Shown: positions 1 through 5,413 of the stretch, one piece after another | How the letters are laid out: every line of letters begins with the position of its first letter | How positions within the stretch are numbered: the stretch's first letter is position 1 | NCBI GenBank assembly: GCA_902803265.1 | Contig: CADCPD010000210.1 | Location: forward strand, 1-5,793 | Origin: an uncultured bacterium | GTDB lineage: Bacteria > Cyanobacteriota > Vampirovibrionia > Gastranaerophilales > Gastranaerophilaceae | Length of the DNA stretch: 5,793 bases | Direction: 5' to 3' | The notes under the pieces: model-generated | The model's input: the letters and a program-made list of their open reading frames with translations, nothing else | The model's database searches: none | Told to the model about the DNA's origin: nothing | Program-made: the position numbers and the translations under genes

Positions 1-263
1 AGCCAATTTACGGTAGTTTGCTGCATATCTTCTATTCTTCTGATTTGAGAAACTATGCCTTTAGCCTCTTCATCTGTACATATTCTTGAAAATAAATGTT
101 TAAAACTCCAAGCTTCAACTTCGATACCGTTCATTAATATTTGTCTTGTTCTTGTGTAGCAATCTACATTAGTTTTATTAAACGGAATTTTTGTTATCTC
201 ATTCCAAGTTCTTAATTGTTTTTCTAAGCTTAGCCCCTTTTCTTCAAGTGGATTGAACGTCAT
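1..263 (-). CDS. Conserved protein of unknown function, possibly ferritin-like (5' part, cut by window edge)
   Basis: The first 87 codons of a gene that continues past the left edge. It begins MTFNPLEEKG and reads without a stop to the edge. The ATG at 261-263 is supported by a strong ribosome binding site, AAAGGAG (270-276), six bases upstream. The visible part is hydrophilic and helical, with a Tyr-Thr-Arg stretch, then MNGIEVEAW, then a basic helix ending in QQTTVNWL. From memory, the opening and the MNGIEVEA and NWL stretches resemble a conserved bacterial family with a ferritin-like four-helix fold. That recollection is unverified and the metal ligands cannot be judged from a fragment. 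No signal peptide or membrane segment is visible. It lies 78 bases downstream of nptA on the same strand. The good ribosome binding site makes the gene itself fairly certain; the family is not. Confidence 0.8.
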   Translation of the reverse strand, partial: MTFNPLEEKGLSLEKQLRTWNEITKIPFNKTNVDCYTRTRQILMNGIEVEAWSFKHLFSRICTDEEAKGIVSQIRRIEDMQQTTVNW

Positions 264-277
264 AATCTGCTCCTTTC

Positions 278-302
278 GTATATTTAAGTAAAATTAATAT
301 AC
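278..302. repeat. 7-bp inverted repeat next to the ribosome binding site of the leftmost gene
   Basis: The arms GTATATT (278-284) and AATATAC (296-302) are perfect inverted copies separated by 11 bases. The element ends one base before the AAAGGAG ribosome binding site of the leftmost gene. Its spacing, with arm centres 18 bases apart, would suit a dimeric repressor on one face of the DNA. In RNA it could form a weak AT-only hairpin beside the ribosome binding site. Short AT dyads occur by chance in DNA of this composition, so a function is only inferred. Confidence 0.35.
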
Positions 303-341
303 AAAAAGAATAAATATATTTTATTCCACAATAGGACAATA

Positions 342-2141
342 TTAATTTGATATTGTATTAGTTGTATCCATTTTTGAAAAAGAATATTTTTCCTTATACA
401 TTTCAAAATCACGCTTAAATTCTTCTGAATCAGAATTTTTAACTTCGTTCAAATAATCATGAGTGTTAAGTGCAGAATCTTCAATTTGAATCATGCAAGC
501 TGCAACATTTGAGTAATGGTCTGAAACCCTTTCTATATTATTTACAATATCTGACAACATAAACCCTAATTCTATTGTACATTTGCCTTCTTGAAGTCTT
601 TTTATATGTCTATCTTTAACTTCAGTTGTTAAAATATCCATTACTTGTTCAAGAGGTTCAACTTTTTTTGCCGCTTCTGTATCATTTTCACAAAAGGCTT
701 TAATAGTTAATTCTGAAATTTCAGATAGTGCACTTACGGCGATTTGAAGTTCTTGTTTTGCTTCATCAGAAAAATGAACTTCTTTTTCATGCATTTCTTG
801 TGCAACCTTTAAGATATTAATGGCATGGTCACCTATTCTTTCAAAATCACCTATAGAGTGGAGTAATTTTGAAATTTCGTTACTGTCTTTTTCTGACATA
901 TCTTTGCTTGATAATTTAACTAAAAAAGTTCCTAATTTATCTTCATATGTATCAATTCTTGGTTCTTTTCTTAAAATTTTATCCAATCTTTTAGGACTGT
1001 AATTATTAATCATTTTTATCGAACGGAATAGATTTTTCTTTGCCATAATTGCCATTGTATCAGTCATAGCCTTACATTCTGTTATTGCAAAAGAAGGAGA
1101 TACAAGTAATCTTTCGTCCAAAAATACATTTTCTTCGTCTTGGTCTGTTTGTGGTTTAACAACAGTAGTTGCAAGTTTTTCTATTTGTTTTATGAATGGG
1201 AATAAGAAAATTGTTGTTGCAATGTTAAATATAGTATGTGATAGAGCTATTCCAACCGGTGTTATTGTATTTGTTAAAATTGTAGAATGCAAAACATAAT
1301 GTTCTAAAACATAATTTCCTATAAAAAATAAAGGTAAACAAATAAGTACACCCAAAACATTACAAGAAATATGAGCAAAAGCCACACGTTTGGCATTTGT
1401 ATTTACTCCGATACTTGATATTAGTGCAGTAACACAAGTTCCTACGTTCATCCCCATTATAATCGGTACGGCCATACCAAAAGAGATACTTCCTGTTAAT
1501 GATAAAGCTTGTAAAATACCAACTGCTGCTGCAGAACTTTGGATTACACCTGTAAATATTGCACCAACAAGGACACCTAATAACGGATTTGTAAAGGCTG
1601 TTAAAATACTTTGGAAATTAGGCATATCAGCTAGTGGAGCCATTGATCTGGACATCAATATCATTCCAAACATTAATATTGAAAAGCCTACTAATATTGA
1701 GCCCATACTTTTTCTTCTGCTATTTTGTGATGCCATCATCATACAAACACCAATAAGTGCAAAAATAGGAGAAAAACTTTCAGGTTTTAGCATTTTTAAG
1801 AAAAATCCTGCACTTGCATCAATACCAGATAATGACAGAATCCATGCAGTTAATGTTGTTCCTATATGTGCCCCCATTATTACGCCAATAGTTTGTCCTA
1901 ATTCCATTATTCCTGAGTTAACAAGACCTACCAACATAACCGTAAGAGCTGATGAAGATTGGATTGCAATTGTAATTCCGGCTCCTAACAAAAGACCTTT
2001 ATACGGATTTGACGTCATTTGACGTAACATCTTTTCAAGTCTTCCGCCTGCAACTTTTTCCAACCCTGAAGACATTACATTCATCCCATATAAGAAGAAT
2101 GCCAGTCCTCCAAACAGATTAAATATCGAAAATATATCCAT
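342..2141 (-). CDS. nptA: Na+/phosphate symporter of the NptA/PNaS family with C-terminal PhoU-like domain
   Basis: A 599-residue inner-membrane protein predicted to take up, or possibly export, inorganic phosphate with Na+. The membrane half (about residues 5-320) has the two inverted repeats of the family. Each carries a QSS motif: QSSSALTV at 61-68 and QSSAAAVG at 201-208. Each is followed by a glycine-threonine loop: GAHIGTTLTA at 90-99 and GMNVGTCVTA at 230-239. About eight or nine hydrophobic segments are visible. The cytoplasmic half (about 345-560) is a PhoU-like helical bundle with two metal-binding-type motifs, ERIGD (434-438) and ERVSD (537-541). The length matches bacterial members with a PhoU domain. 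The ATG at 2139-2141 has AAAAGG upstream at good spacing. A possible own promoter lies at 2190-2218. No Pho box was recognised. The membrane topology puts the first QSS hairpin in the expected place, supporting this start. Family call is firm; transport direction and exact substrate are inferred. Confidence 0.93.
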   Translation of the reverse strand: MDIFSIFNLFGGLAFFLYGMNVMSSGLEKVAGGRLEKMLRQMTSNPYKGLLLGAGITIAIQSSSALTVMLVGLVNSGIMELGQTIGVIMGAHIGTTLTAWILSLSGIDASAGFFLKMLKPESFSPIFALIGVCMMMASQNSRRKSMGSILVGFSILMFGMILMSRSMAPLADMPNFQSILTAFTNPLLGVLVGAIFTGVIQSSAAAVGILQALSLTGSISFGMAVPIIMGMNVGTCVTALISSIGVNTNAKRVAFAHISCNVLGVLICLPLFFIGNYVLEHYVLHSTILTNTITPVGIALSHTIFNIATTIFLFPFIKQIEKLATTVVKPQTDQDEENVFLDERLLVSPSFAITECKAMTDTMAIMAKKNLFRSIKMINNYSPKRLDKILRKEPRIDTYEDKLGTFLVKLSSKDMSEKDSNEISKLLHSIGDFERIGDHAINILKVAQEMHEKEVHFSDEAKQELQIAVSALSEISELTIKAFCENDTEAAKKVEPLEQVMDILTTEVKDRHIKRLQEGKCTIELGFMLSDIVNNIERVSDHYSNVAACMIQIEDSALNTHDYLNEVKNSDSEEFKRDFEMYKEKYSFSKMDTTNTISN

Positions 2142-2189
2142 TTCTAATTCCTTTTAATTTATATTTTAGCTATCCCATTTCCTATTAAA

Positions 2190-2218
2190 ATTATAAATTA
2201 AAAGTTATATCATTTAAA
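2190..2218 (-). promoter_or_regulatory. Candidate sigma-70-type promoter for nptA
   Basis: Read on the minus strand, a perfect TATAAT -10 (plus-strand 2190-2195) is preceded, after exactly 17 bases, by TTTAAA (2213-2218), which matches four of six positions of the TTGACA consensus. It sits in the 99-base gap between the ilvN stop and the nptA ATG, about 50 bases before that ATG. The surrounding DNA is very AT-rich, so a chance match is possible. No hairpin plus T-run terminator for ilvBN was seen in this gap, so read-through from ilvBN into nptA cannot be excluded. Confidence 0.4.
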
Positions 2219-2240
2219 ATATTATGTAAACTTTTTATAA

Positions 2241-2714
2241 TTATTGTCTGCCGATTGCGACTGCACCTGAACAAATAATTTCTTTTATGCCTATAGGTTT
2301 CAAAAGTTCAATTAATGATTTTATATGGTTTTCGTCACCTACGGCCTGAATGATATATTCTCTTTGTGAAATATTTAAGATCTTTGCGCCAAAAAGTTCT
2401 ATCAATTTAATAACTTCTGCTCTATCATCATCTTTTACTTTTATTTTTACAAACATAAGTTCATGACAAATTGAGTTGTCAGACTTCATTTCTGTGATTT
2501 TTATTATAGGGATAAGTCTGTGTAGTTGTTTTGTTATTTGCTCAATAACTTTTTCGTCACCAGTAGTTACTATTGTTATTTTTGAGTGTTCTTTATCAAG
2601 TGTTGTTGATGCCGTAATACTTTCAATGCTATAACCTCTTCCTGAAAAAAGGTTTGAAACTCTTGAAATTACACCTGTTTCGTTCTTTGTTAAAATTGAT
2701 AATATGTGTCGCAT
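2241..2714 (-). CDS. ilvN: Acetohydroxyacid synthase small (regulatory) subunit
   Basis: A 157-residue cytoplasmic regulatory subunit that raises the activity of IlvB and gives valine feedback inhibition. The N-terminal ACT domain (about 1-75) opens MRHILSILTKNETGVISRV, followed by the typical LFSGRGYSIESI segment and TGDEKVIEQITKQLHRLI. The C-terminal half begins near HELMFVKIKV (about 84) and has the usual small-subunit second domain, ending GAVAIGRQ. Length is normal for the family. The equivalents of E. coli IlvH Asn11 and Gly14 are present, but position 29, Asn in E. coli IlvH and many relatives, is Ser here. The ATG at 2712-2714 follows the ilvB stop by 8 bases, and its ribosome binding site (AAAGGA, reading the last two ilvB codons) overlaps the end of ilvB, so the two are probably translationally coupled. 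ilvC does not follow; nptA does. The symbol could equally be ilvH, since naming differs between organisms. Confidence 0.95.
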   Translation of the reverse strand: MRHILSILTKNETGVISRVSNLFSGRGYSIESITASTTLDKEHSKITIVTTGDEKVIEQITKQLHRLIPIIKITEMKSDNSICHELMFVKIKVKDDDRAEVIKLIELFGAKILNISQREYIIQAVGDENHIKSLIELLKPIGIKEIICSGAVAIGRQ

Positions 2715-2722
2715 AATTTTAA

Positions 2723-4441
2723 TTATCCTTTATCTGAAAGTAGTACGTTATCAAGGGCTTTACCTGATAATACCCATGGATATACCATTTCTAACGGTTC
2801 TATAACAAAATCTATGAATACGGGTCCGTCATATTCGAATGTTTCTTTTAATGCAGGAACGATTTCTTCTTCTTTTTCTACTCTGATTCCCTTTGCACCA
2901 TAAGCTTCTGCAAGTTTTACGTAATCAGGTGACGATATTTTTGTTTGAGAATAATGACCGTCATATAATTTTTCCTGCCATTGTCTTACCATTCCTAGGT
3001 AACCGTTATTCATAATCATAACTTTTACAGGTAATTTGTAATCAACACATGTCATTAATTCCTGAATGTTCATTTGAAGAGAACCATCACCTGCTATGCA
3101 AATAACAGGTTTGTCTTGACCTAAAACGGCTCCCATTGCAGCAGGAAAACCAAAGCCCATTGTTCCTAAACCTCCTGAAGTTACGAGCTTCCTAGGTTCA
3201 TTAAAATTAAAAGCTTGTACAGTCCACATTTGGTGTTGACCAACTTCGGTTGTTACAACAGGATTCATATCCTTTGTGTATTCAGCTATTCCTGAGAGTA
3301 CTGTGTGTGCATGTAGTTTTTCAGAACGAATTTCAGGAATGGCACGTTTTGTTTTCCATTCTTTTATTACTTGGAACCACATCTTTTTAAATGTTTCATT
3401 TAAATCATAATGATTGTTATCCAGTTCTTCAAGCATTGTTTTTAATGTTAATTTTGCGTCTCCTACAATAGGAATATCTGCTTGAACATTTTTTGAAATA
3501 GAACAAGGATCTATATCTATATGAATGATTTTTGCGTCTTGTGCAAATTTCTTCAAAGAACCTGTAATTCTGTCGTTAAATCGGGTTCCTATAGCTAAAA
3601 GTACATCGCAATCGTTAACGGCAAAGTTTGCCCAATAATTACCATGCATGCCAAGCATTCCCAAAGATAAATAATCATCTGTAGGATATGTTCCAACACC
3701 CATCAATGTATTTGCAACAGGAATTTCAAGCCTTTTTGCGAGTTCTCTTAATTCATTACATGCATTTGAAGATAATACCCCACCACCGGCTATTATTACA
3801 GGACGTTTAGCTCTGCATAATAGTTGTAAAGCTTGATGTATTTGTTTTGTATTTCCTTTGTAATTTGGTTTATATCCCTGTAAGTTTACTGTCTCAGGAT
3901 ATTCAAACTCACAAGTTGCTGTCATTACATTTTTTGCTAAATCTACCAAAACAGGACCGGGTTTTCCTGTTGTTGCAATATGGAAAGCTTCTTTTATTGT
4001 TCTTGTTAAGTCTTTTATATCTTTTACCAAATAATTGTGCTTACAGCAGGCGCGAGTTATTCCAACAATATCAGCTTCTTGAAAAGCATCATTTCCAATT
4101 AAATTTGCAGAAACTTGACCGGTAAAGATAACTAGCGGATATCCGTCAAGATAGGCATTTGCAATACCTGTAACCGTGTTTGTAGCGCCGGGACCTGATG
4201 TTACGATTGCAACTCCGCATTTGCCGGATACTCTCGCATAACCTTCTGCTGCGTGCACAGCAGCTTGTTCATGTCTTACTAAATAATGTTTTATATCTTT
4301 TTCATGGTATAAAGCTTCATAAATATCAAGTATTGCTCCTCCTGGATATCCAAATATTTTGTCTACACCCTCTTTTTTTAGAGATTCAATTAAAATTTCT
4401 GCTCCGGTAAGAACTTTAGTTTCACTTATTTCCTGATGCAT
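2723..4441 (-). CDS. ilvB: Acetohydroxyacid synthase large (catalytic) subunit
   Basis: A 572-residue thiamine-diphosphate enzyme joining two pyruvates to 2-acetolactate, or pyruvate and 2-oxobutyrate to 2-aceto-2-hydroxybutyrate. It has three domains. The pyrimidine-binding domain (about 10-180) contains GYPGGAILD and catalytic Glu58 in RHEQA, then GPGATN and GNDAFQE. The central FAD-type domain (about 200-340) contains RFNDRITG (287-294), typical of the biosynthetic FAD-dependent enzyme rather than catabolic acetolactate synthase. The diphosphate-binding domain (about 375-560) has GDGS (451-454) with the paired Asn at 478-479 for Mg2+ and thiamine diphosphate, then VRQWQE (485-490). Length is normal. 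The residue matching plant Pro197 is Ser111, as in E. coli isozyme II. The ATG at 4439-4441 has AAAAAGGAAA (4446-4455) just upstream. Two promoter candidates and no attenuator precede it. ilvN follows by 8 bases. Confidence 0.97.
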   Translation of the reverse strand: MHQEISETKVLTGAEILIESLKKEGVDKIFGYPGGAILDIYEALYHEKDIKHYLVRHEQAAVHAAEGYARVSGKCGVAIVTSGPGATNTVTGIANAYLDGYPLVIFTGQVSANLIGNDAFQEADIVGITRACCKHNYLVKDIKDLTRTIKEAFHIATTGKPGPVLVDLAKNVMTATCEFEYPETVNLQGYKPNYKGNTKQIHQALQLLCRAKRPVIIAGGGVLSSNACNELRELAKRLEIPVANTLMGVGTYPTDDYLSLGMLGMHGNYWANFAVNDCDVLLAIGTRFNDRITGSLKKFAQDAKIIHIDIDPCSISKNVQADIPIVGDAKLTLKTMLEELDNNHYDLNETFKKMWFQVIKEWKTKRAIPEIRSEKLHAHTVLSGIAEYTKDMNPVVTTEVGQHQMWTVQAFNFNEPRKLVTSGGLGTMGFGFPAAMGAVLGQDKPVICIAGDGSLQMNIQELMTCVDYKLPVKVMIMNNGYLGMVRQWQEKLYDGHYSQTKISSPDYVKLAEAYGAKGIRVEKEEEIVPALKETFEYDGPVFIDFVIEPLEMVYPWVLSGKALDNVLLSDKG

Positions 4442-4446
4442 AATGT

Positions 4447-4470
4447 TTCCTTTTTATACATTCCTTTTTA
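4447..4470 (-). repeat. Doubled Shine-Dalgarno-like sequence before ilvB
   Basis: The 10-base sequence TAAAAAGGAA occurs twice on the minus strand (plus-strand 4447-4456 and 4461-4470), 14 bases apart. The nearer copy is correctly spaced for the ilvB ATG and is the likely ribosome binding site. The farther copy would be at the very 5' end of a transcript from the nearer promoter (start expected near 4469), so it would mostly be absent or marginal there but fully present in the longer transcript. Its use as a ribosome standby site is inference. Confidence 0.4.
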
Positions 4471-4475
4471 CTTAT

Positions 4476-4504
4476 CTTATACAATAAGCATGCTTTGAAA
4501 TCAA
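4476..4504 (-). promoter_or_regulatory. Candidate proximal promoter of ilvBN
   Basis: On the minus strand, TTGATT (4499-4504) and TATAAG (4476-4481) are separated by exactly 17 bases, matching four of six and five of six consensus positions. Transcription would start near 4469, giving a leader of only about 28 bases. That leaves no room for an attenuator or T-box. The spacer holds a perfect 10-bp palindrome, AAGCATGCTT (4486-4495). The -35 hexamer lies within one arm of the inverted repeat at 4499-4521. Confidence 0.55.
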
Positions 4505-4521
4505 GAAATAGCACCTTGATT
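4499..4521. repeat. 7-bp inverted repeat across both ilvBN promoter candidates
   Basis: The arms AATCAAG (4499-4505) and CTTGATT (4515-4521) are perfect inverted copies around a 9-base centre. One arm contains the -35 of the proximal promoter and the other overlaps three bases of the -10 of the distal promoter. No T-run follows in either direction, so it does not look like a terminator. A protein bound here could block both promoters, so an operator is plausible but unproven. Confidence 0.4.
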
Positions 4522-4547
4522 ATAAAAATTTATTACTTTCGTAGCAA
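4519..4547 (-). promoter_or_regulatory. Candidate distal promoter of ilvBN
   Basis: On the minus strand, TTGCTA (4542-4547) is followed after exactly 17 bases by a perfect TATAAT (4519-4524). Four of six -35 and all six -10 positions match consensus. It lies immediately after the stop codon of the preceding flagellar-block gene, and transcription would start near 4512, giving a leader of about 70 bases before the ilvB ATG. Its position separates ilvBN from the flagellar operon. AT-richness raises the chance-match rate, but both the spacing and the -10 are ideal. Confidence 0.55.
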
Positions 4548-4550
4548 ATT

Positions 4551-4922
4551 TTATTCCTCTTCGTAAAAATTTTCTCCTAATCTAGGAATCTCAGAAGAAT
4601 ATGCATTTTGTAATTTTTTGTTTTGAGTTACTGTATTTATATTTTCTCTTAAATTATTTTTTATCTGTATTAAATCGTCTAGTGTTTGTTTTATTTCTTT
4701 TGAGGCTTTTAATTCAAGTTCTTTTATTTCTGCTATGTGAGATTCAGATATGTGGGTACCTTTTTTTGCAAAAGTTATTTGTTTTGTAATATTTTTTATT
4801 TGAGAAGCTTTTTGTACTGCTTCATTAGTTAAACCTTCAGCTATAAGGTTTTTTGTTTCTTCTATAAGATTAAATATTTGGTTATAAAAACTTTTTAATT
4901 GTTCAATAGCTTGATTTTCCAA
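4551..4922 (-). CDS. Small helical protein in the fliT position, possible FliT-like flagellar chaperone
   Basis: A 123-residue, almost entirely helical, charged cytoplasmic protein with no membrane segment or signal peptide. Hydrophobic heptad-like spacing runs from about residue 5 to 105, followed by a polar tail ending FYEEE. There is no recognisable catalytic motif. It follows fliS by 5 bases, where many bacteria carry fliT, whose product is a helical chaperone of about this size for the cap protein FliD. The stretch NTVTQNKKLQNAY near residues 95-107 loosely recalls the C-terminal helix of FliT/FlgN-type chaperones. That link rests on position, size and fold, not a firm motif. The start is TTG (4920-4922): the protein contains no other Met codon, and AAGGA in the last codons of fliS is 8 bases upstream, so translation is probably coupled to fliS. 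An unrelated coiled-coil protein remains possible. Confidence 0.8.
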   Translation of the reverse strand: MENQAIEQLKSFYNQIFNLIEETKNLIAEGLTNEAVQKASQIKNITKQITFAKKGTHISESHIAEIKELELKASKEIKQTLDDLIQIKNNLRENINTVTQNKKLQNAYSSEIPRLGENFYEEE

Positions 4923-4927
4923 AAATA

Positions 4928-5401
4928 TTATCCTTCGTATTCGTTTCCATCTTCATCGTCATCGTCATCATCGTCATCGTCATTTGACACGTAGACATCT
5001 CCACCTGCACTCATCATTGATTGAGCTTCAGCTTTGGTCATATTTATGGCTTGTTTCCATGTTGCTCTCAAATCAACCAAAAATTCCAAAACCTCTTTCA
5101 CGATTTCTTTATCTTTTTTCATATTAGCTTCTACAAGTCTATTGTAGAAGTATTGATATAATGCGTTTAATCTTATTGCAAAATCTCCGCCTTGTTCAAA
5201 ATCCAAGGTATTCATAAATTCTAAAAGAATATGTTCTGCTCCAACAATGTTATTGTGAATTTCAGGAAAATTCTTTTCATCCAAGGCAATTAAAGCTTTG
5301 TTTAAAAATTGAATGGCTCCATCGTACAGTAATATTAAAATCTTTTCCGGTGTTGCAGTTTCAACTTCTGTTTTTTGATATTGTTTTAAATATGGATTCA
5401 T
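4928..5401 (-). CDS. fliS: Flagellin export chaperone FliS with poly-aspartate C-terminal tail
   Basis: A 157-residue cytoplasmic chaperone that binds the C-terminal end of newly made flagellin, prevents premature polymerisation and delivers it to the flagellar export machinery. The family pattern is clear: MNPYLKQYQKTEVETATPEK, then ILILLYDGAIQFLNKA (about 22-37), then LNALYQYFYNRLVEAN in the middle and LVDLRATWKQA near 108-118, giving the expected four-helix bundle. Typical members are about 125-135 residues. This one carries some 25 extra residues, with nine consecutive Asp at 141-149 followed by Glu-Asp and a short acidic end. The ATG at 5399-5401 has GAGGAA (5405-5410) at good spacing. 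The FlaG-like gene ends 12 bases upstream and the FliT-position gene begins 5 bases downstream, indicating one operon. fliD, commonly just upstream of fliS, is not there. Confidence 0.93.
   Translation of the reverse strand: MNPYLKQYQKTEVETATPEKILILLYDGAIQFLNKALIALDEKNFPEIHNNIVGAEHILLEFMNTLDFEQGGDFAIRLNALYQYFYNRLVEANMKKDKEIVKEVLEFLVDLRATWKQAINMTKAEAQSMMSAGGDVYVSNDDDDDDDDDEDGNEYEG
4931..4936 (-). promoter_or_regulatory. Ribosome binding site that fixes the TTG start of the FliT-position gene
   Basis: GAAGGA on the minus strand forms the last two sense codons of fliS and ends 8 bases before the TTG at 4920-4922. With no in-frame ATG or GTG suitably placed, this spacing is the main evidence for a TTG start. 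The fliS stop falls between it and the TTG, the usual arrangement for coupled translation. Confidence 0.6.
4955..4981 (-). repeat. Trinucleotide (GAT/GAC) tract encoding nine Asp in FliS
   Basis: Nine consecutive aspartate codons, a mixture of GAT and GAC, form a near-regular six-base repeat pattern (GACGAT) broken once by two adjacent GAT codons. Such tracts can gain or lose whole codons by slippage without shifting the frame, so the Asp number may differ between strains. The encoded tail lies outside the conserved FliS fold. Confidence 0.7.
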
Positions 5402-5413
5402 TTGTTCCTCATT

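Noticed and set aside
337..355. Inverted repeat CAATAT/ATATTG at the nptA stop, considered as a terminator
   Set aside because: The stem is only six mostly AT pairs with no following T-run in the direction of transcription, and it begins inside the coding region.
820..1002. Plus-strand open frame of 60 residues opposite nptA
   Set aside because: Antisense to the PhoU-like domain, no ribosome binding site and no recognisable motif.
1390..2022. A 210-residue open frame on the plus strand opposite nptA
   Set aside because: It lies wholly antisense to a well-supported transporter gene, has no ribosome binding site and no family motif; its hydrophobic, Pro/Ile-rich text is the mirror of the transporter's codons.
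2706..2903. Plus-strand open frame of 65 residues spanning the ilvB-ilvN junction
   Set aside because: Antisense to the ends of two firmly identified genes, with low-complexity Ser/Asn content.
3847..4410. Leu-rich plus-strand open frames opposite ilvB
   Set aside because: They are antisense to the catalytic subunit and show the Leu/Gln bias expected from reading the complement of AT-rich coding DNA.
4426..4461. An 11-codon minus-strand upstream frame (MYKKETLCIRK) overlapping the ilvB start, considered as a leader peptide
   Set aside because: Its Shine-Dalgarno abuts the ATG with almost no spacing, it lacks a run of branched-chain codons, and there is no attenuator hairpin.
4499..4521. The ilvB upstream dyad as a Rho-independent terminator of the flagellar block
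   Set aside because: The stem has only two G-C pairs and no T-run follows on the minus strand; its placement over promoter elements fits an operator better.
4601..4789. Plus-strand Leu/Phe-rich open frame opposite the FliT-position gene
   Set aside because: Shadow of the charged helical minus-strand gene, with no start signal of its own.
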